Positions 1 to 9,424 of a stretch of DNA of 64,000 bases are shown here, in pieces (the first letter of the stretch is position 1; every line of letters begins with the position of its first letter). A model generated the notes under the pieces. The model was not told the DNA's origin and ran no database searches. It saw only the letters and a program-made list of their open reading frames with translations. Location: NCBI RefSeq assembly GCF_000166395.1, contig NC_014655.1:3348001-3412000 (forward strand), written 5' to 3'. The stretch is from Leadbetterella byssophila DSM 17132. Lineage in GTDB: Bacteria > Bacteroidota > Bacteroidia > Cytophagales > Spirosomataceae. The position numbers and the translations under genes are program-made.

Positions 1-1204
1 CAGAATTAGCCATGGCATTTACCATTTTTGCTCCATCTTTTATTATGCCTCCCTGCTCAGATCTAGAACCTACCATAAAACCCGTAACGTCTTGAAGAAA
101 GACTAAGGGGATTCTTTGTTGGTTACAGTTCATAATAAACCTCGCGGCCTTATCTGCCGCGTCACTATAGATCACACCGCCCATTTGGAGTTCTTTGCTT
201 CCTCCCGGTTTGGTAGCTTTGACGATCTCTCTTTGATTTGTTACTATTCCCACTGCCCAGCCGTCTATTCTGGCAGTACCACAGAGTAGTGTTTTGCCGT
301 ATTCAGGTTTATACTCTTCCCAGGTATTGGCATCCACTAATGCCAAGAGGATTTTACGCATGTCATAGGGGGCGGTTCTATCCAATGGCAGCAATTGATG
401 TATCTCTTCCGGTTTAGTTTCTGGTGACTTTGACTCTTTTCTATTGAAACCTGCAGTAGGGAAATGCCCCATTTTATCCATCACATCTCTAATAGCATCC
501 AGACAGGATTCGTCATTGGGGAATCTGGTATCCGTAACGCCGGAAATGACAGAATGGGTAGATGCTCCACCTAAGGTTTCCGCATCAACATTTTCTCCAA
601 TGGATGACTTTACAAGGTAGGGTCCCGCTAAAAATACTGAGCCGGAGTCTTGAACGATAAAGGCATAGTCAGACATGATAGGGAGATAAGCTCCTCCCGC
701 TACACAAGCTCCCATTATGGCTGAGATTTGAGGTATCCCCATAGAGGACATTCTGGCATTATTTCGGAATATTCTGCCAAAGTGTTCTTTGTCCGGAAAT
801 ATCTCATCCTGCATAGGAAGATATACTCCGGCAGAATCTACTAAATAGATAATAGGCAGATGATTCTCCATAGCTATTTCCTGGGCACGTAGATTCTTTT
901 TTCCGGTGATAGGGAACCATGCCCCGGCCTTCACTGTGGCATCATTTGAGACGATCACGCAGAGTCTGGAGGAAACATAGGCTAGAACCACTACTACTCC
1001 GCCATTTGGACAGGGTTCATCGTAGAGGTCTTCTCCGGCAAACATGCCTATCTCCAAGTATGGCGTATCTTTGTCGATGAGGTATTCTATTCTTTCCCAG
1101 GCAGTTAGTTTTCCCTTGCTTTTTAGTTTCTTTATTTTGTCTGCACCTCCACCTTCCTGAAGTCGCTCTCGTTTTGCGGTTAATTGCGCGATTAATTCTT
1201 TCAT
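1..1204 (-). CDS. Acyl-CoA carboxylase carboxyltransferase (beta) subunit, 3' end cut by the window edge
   Basis: The minus-strand frame opens with ATG at 1204 and runs without a stop to the window edge, giving the first ~401 residues of a protein whose family is about 510-540 long. The translation begins MKELIAQLTAKRERLQEGGG and contains the carboxyltransferase signatures GACVAGGAYLPIMSDYAF and QDVTGFMVGS. It matches the biotin-dependent beta subunits of methylcrotonyl-CoA or propionyl-CoA carboxylase, which transfer CO2 from biotin to the acyl-CoA. The divergent neighbours (acyl-CoA dehydrogenase, HMG-CoA lyase, enoyl-CoA hydratase) favour methylcrotonyl-CoA carboxylase of leucine catabolism; this is inference, because the biotin-carrying alpha subunit is not in the window. 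Confidence 0.9.
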   Translation of the reverse strand, partial: MKELIAQLTAKRERLQEGGGADKIKKLKSKGKLTAWERIEYLIDKDTPYLEIGMFAGEDLYDEPCPNGGVVVVLAYVSSRLCVIVSNDATVKAGAWFPITGKKNLRAQEIAMENHLPIIYLVDSAGVYLPMQDEIFPDKEHFGRIFRNNARMSSMGIPQISAIMGACVAGGAYLPIMSDYAFIVQDSGSVFLAGPYLVKSSIGENVDAETLGGASTHSVISGVTDTRFPNDESCLDAIRDVMDKMGHFPTAGFNRKESKSPETKPEEIHQLLPLDRTAPYDMRKILLALVDANTWEEYKPEYGKTLLCGTARIDGWAVGIVTNQREIVKATKPGGSKELQMGGVIYSDAADKAARFIMNCNQQRIPLVFLQDVTGFMVGSRSEQGGIIKDGAKMVNAMANS

Positions 1205-1300
1205 TCTTATATAATTTACTTGGAGTCCTTTCGTTCCAAAAATATCACTTTTTTTAAAGAAAATATGAATTTTTTTAAGATATTTGACTTGTGAAATATT

Positions 1301-1340
1301 AGTATAGCAATATCATCAATAGTATAACAATATCATCAAC
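1301..1340. repeat. Tandem 20-bp direct repeat before the acyl-CoA dehydrogenase
   Basis: Positions 1301-1320 and 1321-1340 are the same 20-mer, AGTATARCAATATCATCAAY, differing at unit positions 7 and 20 only. The second copy ends 5 bp before the ATG at 1346. The pair lies in the divergent control region between the carboxylase and dehydrogenase genes. It could be a double regulator site or a recent duplication of leader sequence. Confidence 0.85.
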
Positions 1341-1345
1341 CGACT

Positions 1346-2464
1346 ATGTTTGAAACAGACCACATGAGCTTAATCCGGGAAAGTGCACGGGACTTTGCAG
1401 AAACTCATATTCGTAGCCATGTTATGGAATGGGATGAGGCTCAACACTTTCCTGTAGACTTATTTAAAAAAATGGGCCAATATGGTTTTATGGGGATCGT
1501 AATTCCAGAATCCTATGGAGGCGCGGGACTAAGTTATCAAGAGTATATTACCATTCTTGATGAGATTTCCAAAGTTTGCGGTTCTATAGGTTTATCCGTA
1601 GCTGCGCATAATTCATTGTGCACAAATCACATTTATAGTTTTGCAAATGAGGACCAAAAGAGATTTTACCTGCCTAGGCTTGCAAGTGGAGAATGGTTAG
1701 GAGCTTGGGGTTTAACGGAAACCTTTTCCGGTTCTGACGCCGGAGGAATGAGAACGGTGGCAGAGAAGGATGGAGATTACTATGTTCTTAATGGTTCAAA
1801 GAACTTTATCACTCATGCTATTAGTTCTGATGTGGCGGTGGTGATAGCAAGGACGGGCAAAGAGATGTCTGCATTCATTATTGAAAAAGGAACTCCCGGG
1901 TTTTCTGCCGGTAAGAAGGAGAATAAACTGGGTATGCGTGCTTCAGAAACGGCTTGTTTGTTTTTTGATAATTGTAGAGTGCATAAGGACCAAAGGATTG
2001 GGGATGAAGGTACCGGTTTCAAGCAAGCTTTGCAATTGCTTGATGGTGGCAGGATTTCAATAGCCGCTTTGTCCTTGGGTATTGCAAGAGGAGCGTATGA
2101 ATGTGCCTTAAAATATGCGAAAGAGAGAGAACAGTTTGGAAAGCCTATTTTTGATTTTCAGGCCATTAGTTTTAAATTAGCAGAAATGGCTACAAAAATT
2201 GAAGCAGCAGAGTTACTATGTAGGCAAGCGGCTCATTTTAAAGATAACGGAGGAGGAAATGTGAGCAAAGCCGGTGCTATGGCCAAACTTTTCGCTTCCG
2301 AAACCGCAGTGGAAGTGGCTACAGAAAGCGTGCAGATTCATGGGGGATATGGTTATACCAAAGACTATCCTGCCGAGAAGTTTTTTAGAGATTCAAAATT
2401 ATGTACCATAGGAGAAGGTACTTCTGAAATTCAGAAAATGGTGATTTCGCGTCATCTTTCCTAG
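1346..2464 (+). CDS. Acyl-CoA dehydrogenase (candidate isovaleryl-CoA or short/branched-chain type)
   Basis: A 372-residue flavoprotein of the acyl-CoA dehydrogenase family, which introduces an alpha-beta double bond into acyl-CoA using FAD and passes electrons to ETF. The family signatures [17 protein letters not shown] (N-terminal and middle domain), the FAD-binding segment with [20 protein letters not shown], and the C-terminal [10 protein letters not shown] are all present. Glu357 in the EGT motif sits at the usual catalytic-base position; classical isovaleryl-CoA dehydrogenases instead have a small residue there and use a glutamate from another helix. The context (carboxylase, HMG-CoA lyase, hydratase) points to leucine degradation, but that residue argues against assigning ivd outright. 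It is followed after 3 bp by the HMG-CoA lyase gene. Confidence 0.9.
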   Translation: MFETDHMSLIRESARDFAETHIRSHVMEWDEAQHFPVDLFKKMGQYGFMGIVIPESYGGAGLSYQEYITILDEISKVCGSIGLSVAAHNSLCTNHIYSFANEDQKRFYLPRLASGEWLGAWGLTETFSGSDAGGMRTVAEKDGDYYVLNGSKNFITHAISSDVAVVIARTGKEMSAFIIEKGTPGFSAGKKENKLGMRASETACLFFDNCRVHKDQRIGDEGTGFKQALQLLDGGRISIAALSLGIARGAYECALKYAKEREQFGKPIFDFQAISFKLAEMATKIEAAELLCRQAAHFKDNGGGNVSKAGAMAKLFASETAVEVATESVQIHGGYGYTKDYPAEKFFRDSKLCTIGEGTSEIQKMVISRHLS

Positions 2465-2467
2465 AAG

Positions 2468-3310
2468 ATGGATAAGGTCTTTATTACGGATTGCCCAAGA
2501 GATGCTCTGCAAGGGGTAGATACTTTCGTGCCTACGGAGGAAAAGGTCAGGCATATCAATACCTTATTAGCATCCGGTAGCTTTGATAGAATTGATTTTG
2601 GGAGTTTTGTCTCTCCAAAGGCGGTTCCACAAATGGCAGATACAGCAAAAGTGGCAGAAGCCATTCGTGATAAGAATGGCACAGAGCTTTTGGCTGTAGT
2701 ACTAAATTCAAGAGGTGCAGAAGAAGGCTTGAATCATGAGGCGATTGATGTGTTTGGTTATCCTTTTTCCATTTCGGAAACCTTTCAAAAGAGAAATGGA
2801 AACAGCACTATCGGAGAGTCTTTTGATAGACTAAAGGAAATAACTCATGCCGTTCTGAGGAAAAATAGGAAGGTGGAGGTATACCTTTCCATGGCATTTG
2901 GGAATCCCTACAATGATCCCTGGGATAAGGAGATAGTTTTGAGCTGGATGGAAAAGATCTGGGATTTAGGAGTTAGTTCAATTTCCTTAGCAGATACGGT
3001 TGGAAATGCCAATCCTTCTTTAGTGAGTGAACTAGTAACTCAGATATTGACTATTCATCCTGACTTGCCTTTGAGCGTTCATTTGCACTCAGAACCCTCC
3101 CAAGCCACGGAAAAAGTGATGGCCGCATATTTAGCAGGCTGCAGGAGATTTGACGGGGCCATTCTGGGATTTGGGGGGTGTCCATTTGCGCAGAATGAGT
3201 TAGTAGGTAATATACCTTCAGAGGAATTATTAAGATTGTTTCAGCGTGCAAATGAGGATCAGATCTATAACCTGCAAGAGAGTTTTAAAAGCTTAGTTTA
3301 TGTTCATTAA
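2468..3310 (+). CDS. Hydroxymethylglutaryl-CoA lyase
   Basis: A 280-residue TIM-barrel enzyme of the HMGL-like family that splits HMG-CoA into acetoacetate and acetyl-CoA, the last step of leucine breakdown. The N-terminal DCPRDALQG replaces the usual GPRDGLQ, SFVSPKAVPQMAD is the typical strand-2 motif, SLADTVGNANP is the metal-site region, VHLHSE holds metal-binding histidines, and GFGGCPFAQ carries the mobile-loop catalytic cysteine. It is slightly shorter than most family members (about 300). It starts 3 bp after the dehydrogenase stop and overlaps the hydratase start by 11 bp, so the three genes are co-transcribed. Confidence 0.9.
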   Translation: MDKVFITDCPRDALQGVDTFVPTEEKVRHINTLLASGSFDRIDFGSFVSPKAVPQMADTAKVAEAIRDKNGTELLAVVLNSRGAEEGLNHEAIDVFGYPFSISETFQKRNGNSTIGESFDRLKEITHAVLRKNRKVEVYLSMAFGNPYNDPWDKEIVLSWMEKIWDLGVSSISLADTVGNANPSLVSELVTQILTIHPDLPLSVHLHSEPSQATEKVMAAYLAGCRRFDGAILGFGGCPFAQNELVGNIPSEELLRLFQRANEDQIYNLQESFKSLVYVH

Positions 3311-3980
3311 AAGCAAGAAGGAAGGGCAAAGATTTTATATCACCTTGTCTCGTCCTGAAAAAAGAAATGCCTTTACTCCCTTAATGATCAAAGAAATAGA
3401 GGCAGCCATTCATGAGGCAAATGCAGATGAAGAGGTCAAAGTGGTGATCTTAAATGCAGAAGGGCCGGTGTTCTGTGCAGGGATGGACTTAAAAGCTTTT
3501 AATGAAGATGCTTCTGCGGGCAATACTTCTTTAGGAGAAGTGATGAGTCAGTTAATAAAGCCTAGTATTGCTGTTTTAGAAGGGCCAGTTTATGCAGGTG
3601 GTTTCTTAATCATAGGAGAATGTACCTTTGTGCTAGCCAAAGAAGAGGTTACGTTTATTCTTCCTGAAGTAAAGTTAGGTTTATTCCCTTTTCAGGTTTT
3701 AGCTGGCTTATTAAGGAGTATGCCGGAGAAGCAGGCATTACAACTTTGCTTAGATCCCAGTCCATTTGATGTGCAGAAAGCACTTGAACTGGGAATAGTA
3801 GATTATATACTTATGGAGGATACATTGGAATCTATATTAGTTAGGTTCGAATCATTACCTTCTGCAGGTGTGAAGGCCGGGATAAAGGTGGCTAGAAGTT
3901 TAAGAGACGTTTTACCTAGCGAAAGATATTCTTATCTTTTGCAGGTGTTGAATGACTTTAAGATGAGGAACTCCTTATAA
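3300..3980 (+). CDS. Enoyl-CoA hydratase/isomerase family protein (candidate methylglutaconyl-CoA hydratase)
   Basis: A 226-residue crotonase-fold protein. SRPEKRNAF and FCAGMDLKAF form the CoA and oxyanion-hole region; GPVYAGGFLIIGECTFVLA and LPEVKLGLFP are the second oxyanion-hole and catalytic-loop segments. It is about 30 residues shorter than a typical crotonase, mostly between the two oxyanion motifs and at the C-terminus. As the missing leucine-pathway step between the carboxylase and HMG-CoA lyase is methylglutaconyl-CoA hydratase, that is the likely substrate by context. The start lies inside the end of the lyase gene, indicating translational coupling. Confidence 0.82.
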   Translation: MFIKSKKEGQRFYITLSRPEKRNAFTPLMIKEIEAAIHEANADEEVKVVILNAEGPVFCAGMDLKAFNEDASAGNTSLGEVMSQLIKPSIAVLEGPVYAGGFLIIGECTFVLAKEEVTFILPEVKLGLFPFQVLAGLLRSMPEKQALQLCLDPSPFDVQKALELGIVDYILMEDTLESILVRFESLPSAGVKAGIKVARSLRDVLPSERYSYLLQVLNDFKMRNSL

Positions 3981-4100
3981 TCCAATAAAATGGCGGAAAA
4001 TGTAGACCAAAGAGCTGAATTAGGTGGATTGTATTTTTTAAAGAAATTATCTATAAGTCTCTACACAAAATAGGATAAAAGCTAAAAATGCCCTATTTTA

Positions 4101-6416
4101 GTGCTTATGCTAATATCTGTACTCCTTGGATTATTTGTAGCCTGCCTTCTTGTACCGTTTGGGCATTTTTTCAGAGATAGGAAAAGTTTACTTCTGGCTT
4201 TGGTTCCGGGAGTGATATTCCTGTATTTTATCCAAAAGTTGCCTGCTATTAGTAGCGGCCAAGTATTATTTGAGAGCAAAAACTGGGTGCCTGCATTAGG
4301 GGTTAATTTGGGCTTTCGTTTAGACGGTCTCTCCCTGTTATTTGTTCTTTTGATTTCGGGTATAGGTACTCTAGTTTTTATCTATGCTTCTTCTTACTTG
4401 AAAGGGCATCGTTACCTGGACAAGTTCTTTGGTTACTTATTATTATTCATGTCCGCGATGCTCGGACTAGTGCTTTCGAATAATGTTCTACTTCTTTTCA
4501 TCTTCTGGGAGTTAACCAGTATTAGCTCTTTCTTTTTGATCGGGTTTAATAATGAGCAAGAAGATTCAAGAAGGAGCGCATTGACCGCCTTGTCTATAAC
4601 GGGACTGGGAGGTTTGATTTTGATGGCCGGCTTAGTTTGGATGGGGGCCATTGCAGGATCATTTAGTTTTGGTGAAATCTTAAATCATGCAAGTGCTATC
4701 AAAGGGAGTAAATTCTATCCCTACATTTTAGCTCTATTTTTGTTTGGTGCTTTTACCAAATCAGCCCAATACCCCTTTCATTTTTGGTTGCCAGGAGCTA
4801 TGAAAGCTCCTACGCCGGTGTCTGCTTATCTGCATTCGGCCACTATGGTAAAGGCTGGGATTTTTATCATGGCCCGTTTTACTCCTGTCTTAGGTGGGAC
4901 TGAAATGTGGAAATGGACTTTGATGATAGTTGGAGGTTTTACTATGCTTTATGCTTCCATTTTGTCTTTGACCAAAAGGGATCTTAAAGGTATTTTGGCA
5001 TATTCTACTATCTCCGCCTTAGGTATATTGACCTTCTTATTAGGTATAGGAACTTCTCACGCCATAATTGCAGCATGTGTTTTCATTTTGGTACATGCCT
5101 TATATAAGGCTCCCTTATTCTTGGTGACGGGGATAATCGACCATGAAACGGGTACACGCGATATTACGAAGTTGTCTGGCCTAGGTAAAGTCCTTGGACC
5201 GGTAGCATTAGCAGGTGGTTTAGCGGGTCTTTCCAGTGCCGGTTTGCCTTTTACGTTTGGATTTATTGGAAAGGATTTGATCTATGAAACTACACTTCAT
5301 TTAGAATCAAAATGGGGATGGTATTTGACGGGTCTAGCCATCCTTACGAACGTGGGTTTAGTAGGTGCGGGACTTTTGGCCGGATTTAAACCATTTATGG
5401 GAAGAGTGAGGGAAGAGTTGAGAGGTGTACATATGCCTTCTCCTCTGATGTGGGTTCCTCCATTATTATTGGCCTTGCTTTGTGTTCTATTTGGATGGAA
5501 TCCAGAGTGGGCAGGAGCTAATTTGGCTGAGCCTGCGGTTAAAGGCATTTTGCAAAAATACGTAGCGGTAGAACTAAAGGTATGGCATGGCTTTAATACT
5601 ATCGTTATATTAAGTTTGGCTACTCTGGGCATTGGCGTCATACTTTTCTTGCTTAATCCGGCTAGGTTAAAATCCACTCCTTTAGTGAGTTTCTTGGAGT
5701 CTTTACGCCCGGGCGTGGTCATGGGCAGGATGTTTGTATATTTCAAGCGTTTCGCTACGGCCTATACGGATTATTTTCATGATGGATATTTACGGTCCTA
5801 TATCATTAAAATGATCCTCTTTGCGGAGGCCTTACTCATTTATGAGATATATAGGGGTGGCCCTTTCACCATAGACTTTAGTAAGTTTTCTTCTATTCAT
5901 GTATATGATGTGGCCATCATAGCTGTTCTATTGGGTGCATTATATAAGACATTGAAGACGAGTTCCAGATTAACCGCGGTGGTGTGTTTGAGTGTAATCG
6001 GATATGCTATATGTGTGCTTTTTGTGGTGTATAGTGCTCCTGATTTAGCTATGACTCAGTTTACCATTGATACCTTGACTGTGGTATTGTTTGTTTTGGT
6101 ATTATATCGTTTACCACCTTTCCTGAAGTTCCGTTCTCGAAAGGTAATGTTGCGAGATGCCATTATTTCAGTGGTGTTCGGAATGTTGTTGTCTATTATT
6201 TGTCTTAGAGTATTGGTAGAACCTGCCAGATATAATATTTCTGATTTTTATGCAAAGTACGCCTATACCTTGGGTAAAGGAAGAAATGTAGTGAATGTAA
6301 TCCTTGTGGACTTCCGTGGTTTTGATACCATGTTTGAGATTGTGGTGTTAAGTGTAGCGTCCATAGGGGTATACAGTTTGTTGAAACTTAGACTTAAATC
6401 CTCTGAAAAAGAATGA
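4101..6416 (+). CDS. mrpA: Mrp Na+/H+ antiporter subunit A
   Basis: A 771-residue polytopic membrane protein, the large subunit of the Mrp multisubunit cation/proton antiporter, related to NuoL of complex I. WELTSISSFFLIGF near residue 137 carries the conserved glutamate, and QYPFHFWLPGAMKAPTPVSA followed by ATMVKAGIF near residue 251 carries the proton-path lysine. The C-terminal ~200 residues contain the MbhD/MbhE-like helices (YSAPDLAMTQFTIDTLTVVLFVLVLYRLPP). The frame opens with GTG at 4101; ATG at 4107 is an equally good start. It is the first of seven genes, and its end overlaps the next start in ATGA. The 120 bp before it contains no gene. Confidence 0.95.
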   Translation: MLMLISVLLGLFVACLLVPFGHFFRDRKSLLLALVPGVIFLYFIQKLPAISSGQVLFESKNWVPALGVNLGFRLDGLSLLFVLLISGIGTLVFIYASSYLKGHRYLDKFFGYLLLFMSAMLGLVLSNNVLLLFIFWELTSISSFFLIGFNNEQEDSRRSALTALSITGLGGLILMAGLVWMGAIAGSFSFGEILNHASAIKGSKFYPYILALFLFGAFTKSAQYPFHFWLPGAMKAPTPVSAYLHSATMVKAGIFIMARFTPVLGGTEMWKWTLMIVGGFTMLYASILSLTKRDLKGILAYSTISALGILTFLLGIGTSHAIIAACVFILVHALYKAPLFLVTGIIDHETGTRDITKLSGLGKVLGPVALAGGLAGLSSAGLPFTFGFIGKDLIYETTLHLESKWGWYLTGLAILTNVGLVGAGLLAGFKPFMGRVREELRGVHMPSPLMWVPPLLLALLCVLFGWNPEWAGANLAEPAVKGILQKYVAVELKVWHGFNTIVILSLATLGIGVILFLLNPARLKSTPLVSFLESLRPGVVMGRMFVYFKRFATAYTDYFHDGYLRSYIIKMILFAEALLIYEIYRGGPFTIDFSKFSSIHVYDVAIIAVLLGALYKTLKTSSRLTAVVCLSVIGYAICVLFVVYSAPDLAMTQFTIDTLTVVLFVLVLYRLPPFLKFRSRKVMLRDAIISVVFGMLLSIICLRVLVEPARYNISDFYAKYAYTLGKGRNVVNVILVDFRGFDTMFEIVVLSVASIGVYSLLKLRLKSSEKE

Positions 6417-6826
6417 GAAGTACCATATTACAGACGGCTTCGCAATATTTGCTGCCTATCTTATTACTATTTTCCTTTTTCCTTTTGATCAGGGGGCATT
6501 ATTCTCCGGGTGGCGGATTTGTGGGTGGTTTAGTAGCATCCATAGCCTTTGTACTCCATAGTTTTGCTCATGGTGTAGAGAATACCATGAAGATTATCAG
6601 ATATAAGCCTTTGTCGCTTATTCCTATAGGTTTAGGGATGTCTACCGTCAGCATGCTACTGCCATTGTTCTTTGGTAAGCCGGTGATGACTTCCTTATGG
6701 GTGCCTACTCAAGTTCCCGTTTTTGGTAGTGTAGGTACTACTTTGCTTTTTGATATGGGCGTATATCTATTAGTAGTGGGAGTAGTATTAACCATTTTAT
6801 TCACCATTTCTCTTTTCTCTGAATAA
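6413..6826 (+). CDS. mrpB: Mrp Na+/H+ antiporter subunit B
   Basis: A 137-residue membrane protein with about four hydrophobic helices. The motif RGHYSPGGGFVGGLVAS is the family signature of MrpB/MnhB. It overlaps the mrpA stop by 4 bp and ends 1 bp before mrpC, so translation is probably coupled. It is one of the subunits required for assembly of the full antiporter. Confidence 0.93.
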   Translation: MRSTILQTASQYLLPILLLFSFFLLIRGHYSPGGGFVGGLVASIAFVLHSFAHGVENTMKIIRYKPLSLIPIGLGMSTVSMLLPLFFGKPVMTSLWVPTQVPVFGSVGTTLLFDMGVYLLVVGVVLTILFTISLFSE

Positions 6827-6827
6827 C

Positions 6828-7184
6828 ATGGAGCTATTGTTAGTTTTAACTATTGGGATTTTATATGCTTCCGGCATGTATATGATGCTAAGGAGGAGCA
6901 TGGTTAAATTACTTTTGGGTATACTGCTTTTAGGCAATGCTACGAATATTTTGATCTTTCTATTGGGAAACTTGACGGCCGGGAAACCGCCGGTAATAGC
7001 ACCCGGTTTAAAGGTATTCAATGATATTTATGCTGACCCTATTCCGCAAGCATTGATTTTGACGGCCATTGTGATCAGCTTTGGTCTTACGGCATTTGCA
7101 ATTGTGTTATTAAAAAGGGTATATGTCTTAGTGGATTCTGATGATCTTGATGACCTTAATACTCCGGAAGAAGAAGATATATGA
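6828..7184 (+). CDS. mrpC: Mrp Na+/H+ antiporter subunit C
   Basis: A 118-residue, three-helix protein homologous to NuoK. LLLGNATNILIFLLG and DPIPQALILTAIVISFGLTAFAIVL are the recognisable MrpC/MnhC segments; the second carries the NuoK-like helix. The acidic tail (DSDDLDDLNTPEEEDI) is cytoplasmic by prediction. It overlaps mrpD by 4 bp. Confidence 0.94.
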   Translation: MELLLVLTIGILYASGMYMMLRRSMVKLLLGILLLGNATNILIFLLGNLTAGKPPVIAPGLKVFNDIYADPIPQALILTAIVISFGLTAFAIVLLKRVYVLVDSDDLDDLNTPEEEDI

Positions 7185-8680
7185 CAGATAATACTATTAT
7201 AGGAACCATTATTATCCATTTGCTAGCTGCAGTGCTACAATTGGCGTTTTGGAGGAAGACCAAAGCCCAAAGATACATAAGTGTGACTGCTGCTTTCTTG
7301 GGATTATTATCTGCTATTGCGCTCTTCTACAAGGTTTATCATAGTGGAATTTTGATTATGAATGCGGCCAACTGGCGGGCGCCTTTCGGTATCGTCTTTG
7401 TGGCAGATTTGTTTAGCAGTTCCTTGGTCTTGATTACTGCCTTGGCTTCATTAGCGGTGTCAGTATTCTCTGCGGCGGGTATAAACCGTGCTCGGATGTT
7501 ATACGGTTACTTCCCCATTTTTCATTTCCTAGTCATGGGATTGAACGGGGCTTTTTTGACCGGTGATATCTTTAATCTATACGTTTGGTTTGAGGTAATT
7601 ATCATCTCTTCTTTCGTATTAATGACGCTAGGAGGAAGAAAAGCGCAATTAGAAGGAGCTGTTAAGTATATGGCCCTGAATATTTTAGCATCTACATTCT
7701 TCCTTACGGGTATAGGTATTATGTACGGAATTACGGGGTCATTGAATATGGCTGACTTGGCTTTGCGTATGCCTAGGGTACAAAATCAGTCTTTGGTACA
7801 TCTCTGTTCCATCTTCTTTCTTCTAGGTTTTGGAATAAAATCTGCGGTGTTTCCTCTTTATTTCTGGTTGCCTTCATCTTACCATACTCCACCTTCAGCT
7901 GTTGCCGCCACCTTTGGAGGTTTATTGACGAAGGTAGGTATCTACGCTATGTTCAGGGTGTTTACTTTGATCTTTACACCTGACGATGATCTGAAAAACT
8001 TACTGATAGTTTTGGCTATATTCACCATAGTCACCGGGATGTTTGGGGCATTGATCAAAGATAATATAAGGAGGTTTTTCTCTTCTTTGATCGTATGTCA
8101 TATAGGATTTATGGTAGGAGGGCTGGGTATGTATACAAAAGTGGCGATGATGGGAGCAGTATTCTATCTCTTCCATGATATTTTGGTGAAGACAAATATG
8201 TTCTTGATTGCAGGCTTGATCCGTTTGTTAAGAGGAAGTATGAATATCAAATTGCTTGGAGGTATTTATAGGGAGTATCCAAAGATCTCTTTGGTCATAG
8301 CATTGGTTTTATTCTCTTTGGTAGGTATTCCTCCACTGTCTGGTTTTTGGCCAAAGATCTATTTGTTGGAAGCCGGCTTTGATACAAAAAGTTATGTATT
8401 ATCCGGAGCCATCATCATAGGTAGTTTCATTACCTTATTTGTAATTGCCCGAATGTGGTCTGAGGTATTTTGGAAAGAGGCAAGTGCTGATGAGCGAATT
8501 CAAGATACCTTTAAGGCGATGTCTCCAACTAAAAAATTATTGTTGGTTTCTCCTGTGGTAATGTTGTGTATCTGTAGCGTACTAATAGGACTGGACGCGC
8601 AGTTTATTATTGAGGTGGTAGATAGGATTACGGATGAAATGATAAATACTGCACCGTACATACGGGCGGTTTTAGGATAA
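7181..8680 (+). CDS. mrpD: Mrp Na+/H+ antiporter subunit D
   Basis: A 499-residue polytopic protein homologous to NuoM/NuoN. GDIFNLYVWFEVIIISSF near residue 138 holds the conserved glutamate, and KSAVFPLYFWLPSSYHTPPS followed by GGLLTKVGIY near residue 251 holds the conserved lysine of the proton channel. Length is normal for MrpD. It lies between mrpC (4-bp overlap) and mrpE (4-bp gap). Confidence 0.95.
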   Translation: MTDNTIIGTIIIHLLAAVLQLAFWRKTKAQRYISVTAAFLGLLSAIALFYKVYHSGILIMNAANWRAPFGIVFVADLFSSSLVLITALASLAVSVFSAAGINRARMLYGYFPIFHFLVMGLNGAFLTGDIFNLYVWFEVIIISSFVLMTLGGRKAQLEGAVKYMALNILASTFFLTGIGIMYGITGSLNMADLALRMPRVQNQSLVHLCSIFFLLGFGIKSAVFPLYFWLPSSYHTPPSAVAATFGGLLTKVGIYAMFRVFTLIFTPDDDLKNLLIVLAIFTIVTGMFGALIKDNIRRFFSSLIVCHIGFMVGGLGMYTKVAMMGAVFYLFHDILVKTNMFLIAGLIRLLRGSMNIKLLGGIYREYPKISLVIALVLFSLVGIPPLSGFWPKIYLLEAGFDTKSYVLSGAIIIGSFITLFVIARMWSEVFWKEASADERIQDTFKAMSPTKKLLLVSPVVMLCICSVLIGLDAQFIIEVVDRITDEMINTAPYIRAVLG

Positions 8681-8684
8681 GGAT

Positions 8685-9161
8685 ATGGTTAAACAATTTT
8701 TGATGAACCTTTTGCTGTCCTTTATTTGGGTGGCACTGACGGGTACCTTGTATTACTCCAACTTCCTATTTGGCTTCATGATAGGGTTTGCTATTCTGTG
8801 GGTAATGAACAGAACAGAGGAGGATCAGCGTTATTTTACAAGGGTTCCAAAGACCATTTACTTATTGTTTTACTTTGTTTATGAATTGATCAAGGCGAAT
8901 ATTCAGGTGGCGTATGATGTTATTACACCCAAGTACTTCTTTAAACCGGGCATAGTAAAATATCCTATGAGTGCCAGGACGGACTTGGAGATTAATTTGC
9001 TCTCTACAGTCATCTCTTTGACTCCGGGTACCTTGATTTTGGATATAAGTGAAGACAAGAAGACTTTATATATACATGTAATGTATTTAAAGGATAAAAG
9101 CAGCTTTATCAAGCAAACAAAGAACGGGATTGAAAAACGATTACTAGAAATATTAAGATGA
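8685..9161 (+). CDS. mrpE: Mrp Na+/H+ antiporter subunit E
   Basis: A 158-residue protein with two or three N-terminal membrane segments and a soluble C-terminal part. YELIKANIQVAYDVITP and INLLSTVISLTPGTLILDIS are characteristic MrpE/MnhE motifs. It overlaps mrpF by 4 bp. Confidence 0.93.
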   Translation: MVKQFLMNLLLSFIWVALTGTLYYSNFLFGFMIGFAILWVMNRTEEDQRYFTRVPKTIYLLFYFVYELIKANIQVAYDVITPKYFFKPGIVKYPMSARTDLEINLLSTVISLTPGTLILDISEDKKTLYIHVMYLKDKSSFIKQTKNGIEKRLLEILR

Positions 9162-9424
9162 CATTAATCAATTATTTGGACTACGTAATCATACCCATTT
9201 TATCGGTATCTATGATCATTACCTTTATACGTCTTATTCGAGGACCGAGGGTAGTGGACAGGGTAATAGCTTTGGATTTAATTATCACCATAGGTATAGG
9301 TTTTATTACCGTATTTAGTATCAGGAGTGGGAAAGAACTATTCATGGATGTAGCCATGATCTTGGCTCTTATAGCCTTCTTAGGTACTGTAGCCTTCTCC
9401 TATTATTTAGAAAAGAAAACATGA
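9158..9424 (+). CDS. mrpF: Mrp Na+/H+ antiporter subunit F
   Basis: An 88-residue three-helix protein. RLIRGPRVVDRVIALDLI is the MrpF signature: the GP-x-x-x-DR loop between the first two helices. Length is normal. It overlaps mrpG by 4 bp. Confidence 0.93.
   Translation: MTLINYLDYVIIPILSVSMIITFIRLIRGPRVVDRVIALDLIITIGIGFITVFSIRSGKELFMDVAMILALIAFLGTVAFSYYLEKKT

Noticed and set aside
5297-5746. 149-codon antisense reading frame within mrpA
   Set aside because: Opposite to a strongly conserved gene, no recognisable domain, composition is that of the complement of a membrane protein.
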